64,000 bases of DNA. It comes from Rhizobium sp. RCAM05350. Lineage in GTDB: Bacteria; Pseudomonadota; Alphaproteobacteria; Rhizobiales; Rhizobiaceae. This document shows positions 49,268-59,103 of the stretch, one piece after another (the first letter of the stretch is position 1; each line of letters starts with the position of its first letter). The DNA lies in assembly GCA_024426085.1 (NCBI GenBank), contig CP087973.1, positions 62,001-126,000 on the forward strand, written 5' to 3'. Below the pieces are notes generated by a model. The model was given only the letters and a program-made list of their open reading frames with translations, did not search any database and was not told where the DNA came from. The translations under genes and the position numbers were made by a program.

Positions 49268-49752
49268 GCATCTCCACCGAAACCGTCTGCGCCTTCCTCT
49301 ACAGGGAGGCGCGTCTGCTGGACGACCGCGAATGGGACGAGTGGCTCACCTGCTATGCGAAGGACGTGACCTACTGGATGCCGGCCTGGGACGACGATGA
49401 CCAGATCACCGAGGATCCGCACGCCCAGATTTCGCTGATCTACTATCCCAGCCGCGAGGGCCTGGAAGACCGGGTCTTCCGGATCAAGACGGAGCGATCC
49501 GGCGCATCGACGCCTGAGCCGCGCACCAGCCACAACGTCACCAATGTCGAGGTGTTGGCGGAGCGCGGCGACGAGGTGGACGTCCGCTACAACTTCAACA
49601 CGCTCAACCACCGCTACAAGGTCACCGACAATTTCTTCGGGACCATGTTCGTCACGCTGCGCCGGAGCGGCGACCAGCTGCTGATTTCAGCCAAGAAAAT
49701 CGTGCTGAAGAACGACTACATCCGCCAGGTCATCGACGTCTATCACATCTGA
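49264..49752 (+). CDS. benB: Benzoate 1,2-dioxygenase small (beta) subunit
   Basis: Intact 162-residue beta subunit, a structural partner in the (alpha-beta)3 oxygenase. [20 protein letters not shown] and [20 protein letters not shown] are the family start; [20 protein letters not shown] and [13 protein letters not shown]...[12 protein letters not shown] are conserved; [13 protein letters not shown] is the usual end. Overlaps benA by 4 bp and is followed by benC after 42 bp. Confidence 0.94.
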   Translation: MSISTETVCAFLYREARLLDDREWDEWLTCYAKDVTYWMPAWDDDDQITEDPHAQISLIYYPSREGLEDRVFRIKTERSGASTPEPRTSHNVTNVEVLAERGDEVDVRYNFNTLNHRYKVTDNFFGTMFVTLRRSGDQLLISAKKIVLKNDYIRQVIDVYHI

Positions 49753-49794
49753 CGAGCGTCGCCGGGCGGGCAGGAAACTTTTGAGGAGGGTTCC

Positions 49795-50820
49795 ATGGCC
49801 AGCTACAACATCGCATTGAACTTCGAGGACGGCGTCACCCGTTTCGTCGACTGCAAGGACGGCGAGAAGGTGCTCGATGCTGCCTACCGCAGCAAGATCA
49901 ACCTGCCGATGGACTGTTCCGACGGCGTCTGCGGCACCTGCAAGTGCCGTGCCGAAAGCGGTTCCTACGAACTCGGTGACGACTATATCGATGATGCGCT
50001 GACCGTGGACGAGGCGGAGAGCGGCCTCATCCTGACATGCCAGATGAAGCCGACGTCGGATTGCGTCATCGCCGTGCCGACGACCTCCGTCGCCTGCAAG
50101 ACCGGGCAGCAGACCTTTGCCGCCACGGTCGCCAGGGTGGTGCCGCACAAAGACGCGGCGATCGTGCTGGAACTGGACGTGGATACCGATGCGCCCGCCT
50201 TTCTGCCCGGCCAATATGTCAATATCGACGTGCCGGGCAGCGGTCAGCACCGCTCCTACTCCTTCAGCACCGCACCCGGCGAGACGCGCATCGGCTTTCT
50301 GATCAAGAAGATCCCGGGCGGCGTGATGAGCAACTGGCTGGAGCGCGCCGAAGCGGGAGGGAAGCTTGACCTGACCGGCCCACTCGGCAGCTTCTACATG
50401 CGCAAGGTCGAACGACCGCTCCTGTTCCTGGCCGGCGGTACAGGGCTGGCGCCGTTTCTGTCCATGCTGGAGATGCTGGCCCGCGAACACTCGCAGCAGC
50501 AGATCCACCTGATCTATGGCGTGACCCGCGATCTGGACCTGGTCCTCGTGGACGAGGTCGAGGCCTATTCCGGCCGGCTGCCCAACTTCACCTACAGCAC
50601 AGTGGTCGCCGAGGAGGCCTCCAGCCATCCCCGCAAGGGCTGGGTGACCCAGCATATGCCGACCGAGGCGCTCAATGGCGGCGATGTCGATGTCTATCTC
50701 TGCGGCCCGCCGCCGATGGTCGATGCGGTTCGCAAGCATTTCGACGACAACGGCGTCAAGCCCAATAGCTTCCACTACGAAAAGTTCACGCCGAATGCCG
50801 TGGCGAAGGAGGCCGCATGA
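49795..50820 (+). CDS. benC: Benzoate 1,2-dioxygenase electron transfer component
   Basis: Intact 341-residue reductase moving electrons from NADH to the Rieske oxygenase. The N-terminal plant-type ferredoxin has CSDGVCGTCKC...LTCQ (Cx4CxxC...C). The FAD domain is marked by HRSYSFSTAPG and GVMSNWLE, and the NADH domain by FLAGGTGLAPFLSMLEML and YLCGPPPMVDAVRKHF. AGGAGGG precedes the ATG. The stop overlaps benD (ATGA). No indels. Confidence 0.95.
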   Translation: MASYNIALNFEDGVTRFVDCKDGEKVLDAAYRSKINLPMDCSDGVCGTCKCRAESGSYELGDDYIDDALTVDEAESGLILTCQMKPTSDCVIAVPTTSVACKTGQQTFAATVARVVPHKDAAIVLELDVDTDAPAFLPGQYVNIDVPGSGQHRSYSFSTAPGETRIGFLIKKIPGGVMSNWLERAEAGGKLDLTGPLGSFYMRKVERPLLFLAGGTGLAPFLSMLEMLAREHSQQQIHLIYGVTRDLDLVLVDEVEAYSGRLPNFTYSTVVAEEASSHPRKGWVTQHMPTEALNGGDVDVYLCGPPPMVDAVRKHFDDNGVKPNSFHYEKFTPNAVAKEAA

Positions 50821-51605
50821 GCACCACGCGCTTCACAGACCGTTTCGCGAGCAAGGTACTGGTCGTCACGGGTGCCGCGCAGGGCATCGGCCGTGCCGTC
50901 GCGCAGCGCGCCGCCGAGGAGGGCGGAAAGGTGGTCTTCGTCGACCGCGCTGCCTTCGTCGCCGACGTGGCGGCCGAAGTGAAGGGCGCGGATGCTGTGG
51001 CCTTCAGCGCGGATCTTGAGACCTACGAGGGTGCCGCGGCGGCGATGCGCTTTGCCAGGGAAAAATTCGGCGGCATCGATATCCTGATCAACAATGTCGG
51101 CGGCGCGATCCGCATGCGCCCCTATTCGGAGTTCACGCCAGAGCAGATCGACGCCGAAATCCGTCGTTCTCTGATGCCGACCCTTTACTGCTGCCATGCC
51201 GTTCTTCCGTATCTGTTCGAGCGCGATGGCGGAACGATCGTCAACGTGTCCTCGAATGCCACGCGTGGCATTCATCGTGTGCCCTACTCGGCGGCAAAGG
51301 GAGGGGTGAATGCCATCACCCAGTCGCTGGCCATGGAACTGGCCGAGCACAACATCCGCGTGGTCGCCACGGCCCCGGGCGGTACGCAAGCGCCGCCGCG
51401 CCGCATCCCCCGCAATGCCGCCGGCGACACGGCGGCGGAGCAGGGGTGGATGGCCGACGTCGTGGAGCAGGTGAAGTATTCGAGCTTCATGAAGCGCTAC
51501 GGCACGATCGACGAGCAGGCCGCGCCGATCCTGTTTCTCGCCTCGGACGAGGCGTCCTACATCACCGGCAGTGTGCTGCCGGTCGCCGGAGGAGACCTCG
51601 GCTGA
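50817..51605 (+). CDS. benD: 1,6-dihydroxycyclohexa-2,4-diene-1-carboxylate dehydrogenase
   Basis: Intact 262-residue short-chain dehydrogenase that rearomatises the benzoate diol to catechol with release of CO2 and NADH. VVTGAAQGIGRAVAQRAAEE is the NAD motif, INNVGGAIRM the structural NNxG, and VNVSSNATRGIHRVPYSAAK holds the catalytic Ser, Tyr and Lys. ASDEASYITGSVLPVAGGDL is the standard end. Directly coupled to benC. Completes benABCD. Confidence 0.94.
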   Translation: MSTTRFTDRFASKVLVVTGAAQGIGRAVAQRAAEEGGKVVFVDRAAFVADVAAEVKGADAVAFSADLETYEGAAAAMRFAREKFGGIDILINNVGGAIRMRPYSEFTPEQIDAEIRRSLMPTLYCCHAVLPYLFERDGGTIVNVSSNATRGIHRVPYSAAKGGVNAITQSLAMELAEHNIRVVATAPGGTQAPPRRIPRNAAGDTAAEQGWMADVVEQVKYSSFMKRYGTIDEQAAPILFLASDEASYITGSVLPVAGGDLG

Positions 51606-51650
51606 AATTCCAAGACTAACCCAGCGTAACGACTCGTGGAGGAGCGAAAC

Positions 51651-52982
51651 ATGCGTGCTATCGATGTAAATGAAGCCATAGACAACAATCCGGTCGGACG
51701 CTTTCAATGGATGGTGGTGGGGCTCTGCGCCCTGCTGCTGATCGTTGACGGCTACGATGTCTTCGTGGCCGGAACCGTGCTGCCGACCCTAATGGCGGAA
51801 TGGCAGCTCAGCAAGCCGGAGGCCGGGGTGCTACAGGCCTGGGCGCTGTTCGGGATGATGTTCGGCGCGCTCATTTTCGGCCCGCTGGCCGACAAGATCG
51901 GCCGCAAGAAGGGCATTGCGATCAGCTTCGTGCTGTTCACCGTCGCCACCCTCCTGACCGGCTTTGCTAGCACGCCGACGGAGTTCAAGATCTTTCGCTT
52001 TATCGCCGGACTTGGCTGTGGCGGCTTGATGCCGAACGCCGTGGCGCTGATGAACGAATACGCGCCCAGGCGCCTGCGCGGCACCATGGTCGCCTTGATG
52101 TTTTCCGGTTACTCCGTCGGCGGCATGGTCGCCGCCGCGCTCGGCATCGGCTTGATTCCGCAGTTCGGCTGGCAGCCGATGTTCTTTATCGCTGCCGTTC
52201 CGCTGCTCATGCTTCCGATCATTCTGTGGAAACTGCCTGAGTCGCTCGGTTTCCTCATCCGACAGGGCCGGCAGGAGCAGGCGAAACGGATCCATGCGAA
52301 GATCGCGCCGTCCGCACGTCTCGCCGCCGGCGACACGCTGACCTTTACCGAAACGAAGGGGGCCGCCGCCTCGGTTGCCGAACTCTTCCGGCATCAGCGC
52401 GCCCTGCGCACGGCAATGCTCTGGGTCGCCTTCTTCTGCTGCCTGTTGCTCGTCTACCTTCTGTCTTCGTGGCTGCCAAAGGTACTGCAGGAAGCTGGTT
52501 ATGCTGAAAGGGCCAGTCTGCTGAGCCTCTTCTCCCTCAATTTCGGCGGCATGGCTGGGGCAATCGCCGGCGGCTGGCTCGGTGACCGGTTCGGGCTTCC
52601 GAAGGTCGTGGTCGGCTTCTTCGCCGCTGCCGCGGTATCGATCGCACTGATCGGCTTCAATCCACCTGCCGGCCTGCTGTTCCTGATGGTGTTCATCGCC
52701 GGTGCCAGCACGATCGGCACGCAGATCCTGCTCTATGCCAGCGTGGCGCAGCTCTATAACCTCTCCGTGCGCTCCACAGGGCTCGGCTGGGCCTCCGGCG
52801 TCGGACGCATCGGCGCGATCGTTGGCCCCACGCTTGGCGGTTTCCTGCTGGCAAAGGAATTTCCGCTGCAGCAGAACTTCCTGATCTTCGCCATTCCGGC
52901 GGTCATCGCGGCAGTGGCGATGCTGGTGTTCGCCGTCAGCAACGCGCGCCGCTCGAGCGCCATGGCGCTGGCGGCGGCATGA
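51651..52982 (+). CDS. Aromatic acid:H+ symporter, MFS (BenK/PcaK type)
   Basis: Intact 443-residue 12-TM transporter. ATG 51651 (MRAIDVNEAIDNNPVGRFQW) has GGAGGAG 6 bp upstream. TM1 carries LLIVDGYDVFVAGTVLPTLM, with the Asp essential in AAHS members; the loop 2-3 motif is GPLADKIGRKKGI and the loop 8-9 counterpart GGWLGDRFGLPKVVVG. EYAPRRLRGTMVALMFSGYS is the AAHS inter-TM4/5 pattern. Placed after benD, it most likely imports benzoate. Benzoate is inferred from position, not from a residue signature. Confidence 0.9.
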   Translation: MRAIDVNEAIDNNPVGRFQWMVVGLCALLLIVDGYDVFVAGTVLPTLMAEWQLSKPEAGVLQAWALFGMMFGALIFGPLADKIGRKKGIAISFVLFTVATLLTGFASTPTEFKIFRFIAGLGCGGLMPNAVALMNEYAPRRLRGTMVALMFSGYSVGGMVAAALGIGLIPQFGWQPMFFIAAVPLLMLPIILWKLPESLGFLIRQGRQEQAKRIHAKIAPSARLAAGDTLTFTETKGAAASVAELFRHQRALRTAMLWVAFFCCLLLVYLLSSWLPKVLQEAGYAERASLLSLFSLNFGGMAGAIAGGWLGDRFGLPKVVVGFFAAAAVSIALIGFNPPAGLLFLMVFIAGASTIGTQILLYASVAQLYNLSVRSTGLGWASGVGRIGAIVGPTLGGFLLAKEFPLQQNFLIFAIPAVIAAVAMLVFAVSNARRSSAMALAAA

Positions 52983-53186
52983 GGCGGTGGCCAGCGGTCA
53001 AGGGAACCGGCATGCGGATGCATCTCTCCCGGTCGTTGTGACCGGGGCGGTCTCTGCCTGGGTTGCCGGACGAACCGCTGGCCCCCTCAGCCACTTTTTC
53101 GCCATCGTACCGTCTTCTGCCGTGCGACAGGGTCAATACGGGAGCCGCGATGAGCGCGGCTTTCGCCAATGCGGGAGACTGAATTC

Positions 53187-53987
53187 ATGTATTACCTCGA
53201 TCTTCCCGACCATCGCCTGCATTACACCATCGATGGGGACGACCCGGCTGCGCCCTGGCTTGTCTTCTGCAACTCGCTCGGAACCGACCTTCACATGTGG
53301 GACGCGCAGGTGGCGGTATTGTCACGGCACTTTCGCATTCTGAGATACGATCGCCGCGGTCACGGCCAGTCGTCTGCGCCGCCGCCACCCTATTCGCTGG
53401 CCGATCTCGGCAGCGACGTGATCGCCTTGCTCGATGCCCGGGAGATCGAGCGTACGCATTTCTGCGGTCTGTCGATCGGCGGCCTGACGGGGCAGTGGCT
53501 GGCCATCAACGCCGGACACCGCCTCGACAAGATCGTCATCTGCGCCACGGCAACGAAGATCGGCACCGCCGAAGGCTGGGCCGTGCGGATGAATGATGTG
53601 CGGATGAACGGGCTTGAGCCTCTCGCCACCGCCACTGCGGAGCGGTGGTTCACCCCGACGTTCAGGGCCGCCGAACACGGTGTCGTCGGCGCGGTGCTCG
53701 AAGGCTTCGCAGCGACATCGGTCGACGGCTACACCGGATGCTGCGCAGCACTTGCCGGCGCCGACCTAGGGGAGGAAATCGAGCAGATCGCCAACCCCCT
53801 ACTTGCCATCTCAGGTGACGACGACCCGGTATGCCCGCCATCCGATCTGGAACACATATCAGTCCGTGTGCAACAGGGCCGGCACCTATCGTTGCGGGGC
53901 CGCCACATCGTTAATATCGAAGCCTCGCAGGCGTTCAATGCTGCGCTGCTGGATTTTCTGCTCAACGAGCCGGCAGCGCCACGTTGA
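53187..53987 (+). CDS. pcaD: 3-oxoadipate enol-lactonase
   Basis: Intact alpha/beta hydrolase of about 266 residues that opens beta-ketoadipate enol-lactone. ATG 53187 (MYYLDLPDHRLHYTIDGDDP) with GGGAG upstream is preferred to 53169. FCNSLGTDLHMWDAQVAVLS and LRYDRRGHGQSS are signature regions, CGLSIGGLTGQWLA has the nucleophile Ser, and HLSLRGRHIVNIEAS the catalytic His region. It completes conversion of benzoate to beta-ketoadipate; the CoA transferase and thiolase are not in the window. Confidence 0.92.
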   Translation: MYYLDLPDHRLHYTIDGDDPAAPWLVFCNSLGTDLHMWDAQVAVLSRHFRILRYDRRGHGQSSAPPPPYSLADLGSDVIALLDAREIERTHFCGLSIGGLTGQWLAINAGHRLDKIVICATATKIGTAEGWAVRMNDVRMNGLEPLATATAERWFTPTFRAAEHGVVGAVLEGFAATSVDGYTGCCAALAGADLGEEIEQIANPLLAISGDDDPVCPPSDLEHISVRVQQGRHLSLRGRHIVNIEASQAFNAALLDFLLNEPAAPR

Positions 53988-54324
53988 TCCAAGTCCGGCG
54001 GGCCATTCGGTCACAGTCTCCAACTCGCTGCCTGGCCCAAAATCCCGGCGCAATCGATAGTCCTTTGCCCGGGCTCAGAAGGTCAGGCGGGTCAGTCGAA
54101 CTGGTCCTTGAATGAGCCGATTGATCTCGGTTTCCAGGTCGAATGGCTGTTCGGCGTCAGGCTGGCTCGCGTCCAGAATTTTTTTGCTGCTGTTACACAA
54201 GCCCGAGTGCTACACAAATTAAAGATAAAAGCATATAATCTACGTTCATAAATATTTGAATTTGTGATTTGTGGTTGGATATTGTCGCTTTGACGGGCGT
54301 CAGAGCCATTCTGAGAGAAACAAA
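53988..54324. other. Intergenic region before the polyol genes
   Basis: About 340 bp. On the minus strand, around 54075-54185, one frame reads DASQPDAEQPFDLETEINRL then IQGPVRLTRLLSPGKG, which looks protein-like but is not recognised and has no complete gene around it. The last 130 bases are AT-rich and probably carry the promoter for the kinase gene at 54325. Confidence 0.35.
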
Positions 54325-55743
54325 ATGATAAATTGCCTGGTGGTCGATTTGGGCGCTGGGAGCGGGCGGGTGATGCTGGGCCGTTTCGACGGACAAAAGA
54401 TCGATCTTTCGGAAGTTCACCGGTTCTCTGGGATAGAGATTCGTCTCGATGACGGCCCTCACTGGGACCTCGACCGTTTGCTTGAGGAAATCAAGAAGGG
54501 GTTGCGGCTGGCAATCGAACGTTGTGAGACGATCAATTCCATCGGCGTGGATAGTTGGGGGGTGGATTATGCTCTCGTCGATGCGGATGGAAAGCTACAA
54601 GCTGCGCCTCACCACTACCGGCATCCCCGTTCCCAGCGAGGCTATGACGCCTTTCCCATGACGCCCGGTGAAGTGTTCGAGGCGGACCGGCTCGCAGGTT
54701 CTCCCAGTCAACACGGTCTATCAGCTTTTCAGCGCAGGCAAGGAAGATCCATCGGCTATTGCCACCAGCCAGCACGCGCTGATGATAGCCGATGCCGTAA
54801 ATTATTACCTCACAGGGACAGTCGGCGGCGACCTTACGCTTGCGCACACTTCAGGCCTTCTCTCGTTGGACGGAAAATGGGATCGTTCCATCTGTAGTAA
54901 CGCCGGCATCCCCCTCGGCCTGCTTCCACCGTTGAAGCAGCCAGGCACGGTCCGTGGCCGGCTTCATGGAGCGCTCCAATTGGAACTTCAACTACCGAGC
55001 CGAATTCCCGTGATCTCGGTTGCGGCGCACGACACCGCAAGCGCAGTATGCGGGCTTCCGCTACGCACACAGGAAGCATTCCTGATCTGTGGTTCATGGT
55101 CAATCATCGGCCACGAGGTAGTTCAAGCGATCGCTTCGGAAGACGCCCGGTTAAGCGGCTTCGGGAACGAAGGTGGCGTTGAAGGCCGCTCGCTTTTCTT
55201 GCGAAGTTTGAATGGATTACATCTGCTCCAGAAGCTTCGTGCACATTGGTCGGAGCGCGTGGGGCAGGAGATCAGCTTCACTCAAATGTCGATCTTTGAC
55301 GATCGCCGACACACGCGGAGTGTCTGCTTCAATCAATCCGTCGGATCCAGCTTTCTTCGATCCACCCGACATTGTTGCGGCCTTGAGACGCGGCTGCCCC
55401 AGAACTCGCTGCATACCCTATTGACGACATCGGCCTTCTCGCACTTGCCGTCTACCGCGGGCTGACTGAAGACGTTGCAGAAAGTCTCTTGGTGCTCGAA
55501 CGGCTGACGAACGAGCCCGGCGGCTCGCCTCCGATCTGCGGAGGCGGAGGCCAGGATGCCTTTTGTGCCAAATGATAGCAAACCGCACCAGTCGCATTGT
55601 CACCGTTGGACCAATCGAAGCAAGCGCTTGGGGAAATGCCGCAATGCAGCTGATTGGCCTTGGTTTTATCGAGAACCTTACTGCAGGCGCGCATCGTGAT
55701 TGAAAAATCGGCCGATATCCTGAATTACTACCCTCAGAAATAA
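54325..55743 (+). pseudogene. FGGY-family sugar kinase, rhamnulokinase-like (several frameshifts)
   Basis: About 470 residues after joining at least five segments. ATG 54325 starts MINCLVVDLGAGSGRVMLGR, the ATPase phosphate-1 motif of rhamnulokinases; INSIGVDSWGVDYALVDADG follows. NTVYQLFSAG, SVAAHDTASAVCGLPL (catalytic-loop region) and FLICGSWSIIGHE are in the second frame; GGGGQDAFCAK, TVGPIEASAWGNAAMQLIGL and ILNYYPQK in later ones. Breaks cluster near 54690, 55290, 55430, 55570 and 55680. It would phosphorylate a ketose at C1; the downstream class II aldolase then cleaves the product. Confidence 0.8.
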
Positions 55744-55745
55744 CA

Positions 55746-56519
55746 ATGGGCCTTGCCAAAAAAATGCTCGCAGTCGAACGAAGACAAAAAATTCTTGACC
55801 TGGTGTACCGTCAGAGGACGGTGCAGGTCACTGATCTCAGCAAGTCTTTTGGCGTGACCGAAGAGACGATCCGCCGCGACCTGCAAGCCTTGGATGGAAG
55901 CGGGCTTCTGAGCCGCAAGCACGGGGGGCGATAGCGCAGGGAAACCGAAGCGGAAGATCTTCCCTACCGGATGCGTCAGATCACCAATATCGAGGCAAAG
56001 CGGAAGATTGCCGCTCTCGCTGCTACCTTGGTGCACGATATGAATGCCGTCATGATCGACTCTTCATCGACGGCTTTTGAGGTACTCAGCGCGCTTAGAG
56101 ATCATCACGACCTGACGTTGATTACCAATTCTGTGCGCATTACAGCCGAACCCGGAGCAACCCAGCACAGCATCGTCTCTGTCGGCGGCGAGCTGCGCAA
56201 ACAGTCGATGACCTTTGTTGGAACATTGGCGACGCAGGCAATCGCCAAATTCAATGCCGATATCGCGCTCATCAGCTGCAAGGCCATCTCGATATCGGGA
56301 GGTGTTATGGACGCGAGCCTTCCGGATGCGGAGGTCAAGCGTGCGTTCATTGCCGCCGCCCGAAAGGTCTGTCTCCTCGTCGATGGGGACAAATTTGATG
56401 GTTCAGCGCTCACCAGCGTCTGCCCGGTTGATCAAATCAACGCGGTTGTCACCGATCGGCAGCCTTCTGACGCATGGATCAAACATTTTCAAAAGATTGG
56501 CATCCCGATCCTCTATTAA
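55746..56519 (+). pseudogene. DeoR-family transcriptional regulator (two compensating frameshifts)
   Basis: About 257 residues, beginning 3 bp after the kinase stop. ERRQKILDLVYRQRTVQVTD with LSKSFGVTEETIRRDLQAL is the DeoR HTH signature. A break in a G run at about 55930 stops the frame at KHGG; after AIAQGK the original frame resumes near 55960 (YRMRQITNIEAKRKIAALAA). The sugar-phosphate sensing domain has VMIDSSSTAFEVLSALRDHH, LTLITNSVRI, SIVSVGGELRKQSMTFVG and VDGDKFDGSAL. Likely represses the kinase/aldolase/SDR group. Confidence 0.85.
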
Positions 56520-56609
56520 AAACAACATTTTCAAACATTTTAATTTCTGGTTTTGTTGACTTCATGGCGGTCGTGGCTATGCTCCTCTCCGGAATGGAAG
56601 GTGAGGATC

Positions 56610-57313
56610 ATGGAAAACAATCTCGAATTGCGTGAATTTATCTGCGAGGTGGGCCGACGCGCCTACGCGCGTGAGATGGGCGCGGCCAACGACGGCAATA
56701 TTTCCGTTCTCCTGGATGACGGTATGCTTCTTTGCACGCCGACCGGTGTCTCCAAGGGCTTTATGAAGCCGGAAATGATCTGCCATATCGATCGCAGCGG
56801 AAAGCCCATCGGTGATAGGCTATATCGTCCGTCCACCGAAATTGGCATGCATTTGTGTGTCTACGATCATCGAGACGATGTGCGTTCCGTCGTGCATGCG
56901 CATCCGCTTTACGCCACTGTGCATGCCATTTGCGGCAAGCCGCTGACCCAACAGATCATGCCTGAGTCGACAATGTTTTTGGGCGAAGTCCCGTTGACCC
57001 CATGCACGGCCTTCCGTCCACGCTGGAACTGTCCGACGCCATCATACCTTACCTGCAAAGGCACGATGCGCTTTTGCTCGAAAACCACGGTGCCCTGACT
57101 TATGGGCATGATTTGAACAGCGCCTATTTCAAGATGGAAGCACTCGATTACTACGCCAAGGTCGTCTACCTCGCGGCCTCCTACGGCGGCGCCAAGGAGT
57201 TCAATGCAGATCAGATCGAGAGGTTGCTCGATGTTCGCCGCAAGCACTTCAACCAGCCGGGCCGCCATCCGTTTTTGAATCTCGCAGAGCAAGTTCGTCA
57301 AGAAGATCATTGA
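56610..57313 (+). pseudogene. Class II aldolase/adducin family, L-fuculose-phosphate aldolase-like (one frameshift)
   Basis: Zinc aldolase of about 235 residues. ATG 56610 (MENNLELREFICEVGRRAYA). GAANDGNISVLLDDGMLLCT and TPTGVSKGFMKPEMI bind the phosphate. VVHAHPLYATVHAI carries two zinc His ligands, IMPESTMFLGEVPLTP the acidic residue, and after a break near 57000, LLLENHGALTYGHDL carries the third His. It should split a ketose-1-phosphate into DHAP and an aldehyde. It follows the kinase and DeoR gene and precedes an SDR with a GGAGG site. Confidence 0.86.
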
Positions 57314-57341
57314 TCTTTTGAAGACTATGTGGAGGACACAA

Positions 57342-58116
57342 ATGTACGCAGAAAAGTTTCGCCTGGATGGCAAGGTCGCCGTCGTTACGGGTGGCGGACG
57401 CGGTATAGGGCTAAGCTGCGTCGAGGCGCTTGCCGAACACGGAGCAAAAGTTGTCATTGCCGATATCGACAAGGCAATCGCCGATGAGGGCGCGGCGGCT
57501 ATGAAGGCAAAGGGATATGATGTCGCCACCTACCAGGTCGATGTTACGAAATCGGCGGAAGTCGATGGGCTGGCCGACTGGGTGGTCTCGACCTATGGCA
57601 AGGTGGACATCCTGGTTGCGAATGCAGGGATCGCTCGCTCCGGTGTGGCGGCAGAAGACGTGACCGACGAGCATTGGCTCCACGTCAATGACGTCAACTA
57701 CAATGGTGTATTTTGGTGCAACCTCGCGATTCGCACGGCATATGCTCAACGCCAATTCGGGCTCGATCGTCAATATCGGGTCAATGTCGGGTCTGATATC
57801 AGATCGCCCACAGAAGCAAACCTACTATAACGCCGCCAAGGCGGCTGTGCACCAGATGACATCGTCGCTTGCGGCGGAATGGGCCGACCGTGGCATCCGT
57901 GTCAACGCCGTTGCGCCCACCTACATCGAGACTGCGATGACCACTTATCGTCACGACAATGAGGGTATGATCGATGTCTGGCTACGAGATACTCCGATGC
58001 ACCGTCTTGGCAAACCTGACGAAATCGCATCCGTCGTCCATTTTCTTGCATCGGATGCGTCAAGCCTCATGACGGGGACGACGGTCGTTGCTGATGCTGG
58101 TTTTACCTGCTGGTAA
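57342..58116 (+). pseudogene. Short-chain dehydrogenase/reductase, polyol type (one frameshift)
   Basis: About 257 residues. ATG 57342 (MYAEKFRLDGKVAVVTGGGR) with GGAGG upstream. TGGGRGIGLS is the NAD motif, VANAG the structural motif. A break near 57735-57780 separates NGVFWCNLAIR from HMLNANSGSIVNIGSMSGLI. The catalytic Ser lies in GSMSG and Tyr/Lys in YYNAAKAAVHQM. It ends SSLMTGTTVVADAGFTCW. It probably oxidises a sugar alcohol to the ketose used by the kinase at 54325. Closely similar to the convergent SDR at 58302. Confidence 0.85.
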
Positions 58117-58301
58117 ATATATTCCGAATGCATTTTGGCCGGCGGCGGATCCATTGATTCGTCCCGGTCTCTATCGGCGGACAGCCGCAACCCGGCACAA
58201 TCTGCGCTTGCTCCCGTCGTGGATGCGGCTCTTGGAATTCGCACCGCCCTCTCCCCCGAAGTCTGCCGGGAGGAATGGCTTGGGGCCATACCTCCATGCC
58301 G

Positions 58302-59077
58302 CTACCAGCAGGTATATCCCCCGTCGACCGGCACGACCGCCCCGGTCATCAGGCTTGCAGCATCCGAGGCAAGGAACAGGACGGCGCTTGCGACCTCGAA
58401 TGCCTGGCCCATCCGACCCATCGGCGTGTCGTGAAGCCAAGCTTCGATCCGGTCGATATTTTCCGGCACGGCTCGCACCATGGGGGTCTCGATGTAGGTC
58501 GGGGACACGGCATTGACGCGAACGCCATGTTCCGCCCATTCGGCAGCCATGGATCGCGTCATATGATGAACGGCGGCTTTGGAGACGTTGTAGGGCGTTT
58601 GTGGCTGCGGCCGGTTGCAGATCGTTCCGGACATTGAGCCGAGATTGACGATCGAGCCGCGGCGCACCTTGATCATATGGCGACCGAACGACCGGGAGCA
58701 CCAGAAGACGCCGTTGACGTTGACATCCATCATGCGCAGCCATTTTTCGTCGGTTACGGCTTCTGACGGAATTCCGCTTTCGCCGATGCCTGCATTGTTG
58801 ATGAGGATCGTCGCCGGTGTGCCGCGCTCTGCCAAAACGTCGGCAATCTCGTCCATTCTTGCCGAGGACGTGACGTCGCCGACGAACAGTTCCGCTACAG
58901 AAGCCCTTAGCATCAAGGGCTTCGAGTCCCTGCCTTGCCGGCGCTTTCATCATGTTCGATAAGAACCAGCCGAGCGCCGGCTTCCCCCAGGGCTTCCGCA
59001 CAGGCGAGGCCGATGCCACGGCCACCACCGGTAATAACTGCAATTTCTCCGTCGATCGTGAAACGCTTGTGAAACAT
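58302..59077 (-). pseudogene. Short-chain dehydrogenase/reductase, polyol type, paralogue (two frameshifts)
   Basis: About 258 residues. ATG 59077 (MFHKRFTIDGEIAVITGGGR) gives the NAD motif TGGGRGIGLACAEAL, then breaks near 58965 and 58925 lead to ASVAELFVGDVTSSARMDEI. Further motifs are LINNAGIGESG, VNLGSMSGTICNRPQ (Ser) and YNVSKAAVHHM (Tyr, Lys), ending SLMTGAVVPVDGGYTCW. It shares GVFWC, SMSG, AAEWAxxGxRVNAVxPTYIET and the WLxDTPM segment with the SDR at 57342. The two are convergent, with 185 bp between them holding no gene. Confidence 0.83.
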
Positions 59078-59103
59078 TGCAGCCACCCTTTGCTGTTGGC
59101 AGT

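Noticed and set aside
49687..50775. 362-codon minus-strand open frame opposite benC
   Set aside because: benC has complete ferredoxin, FAD and NADH motifs; the antisense frame has none.
55746..55934. Possible free-standing 62-residue HTH protein
   Set aside because: It is the N-terminus of the DeoR regulator; the sensing domain follows in the same frame after a short shifted stretch.
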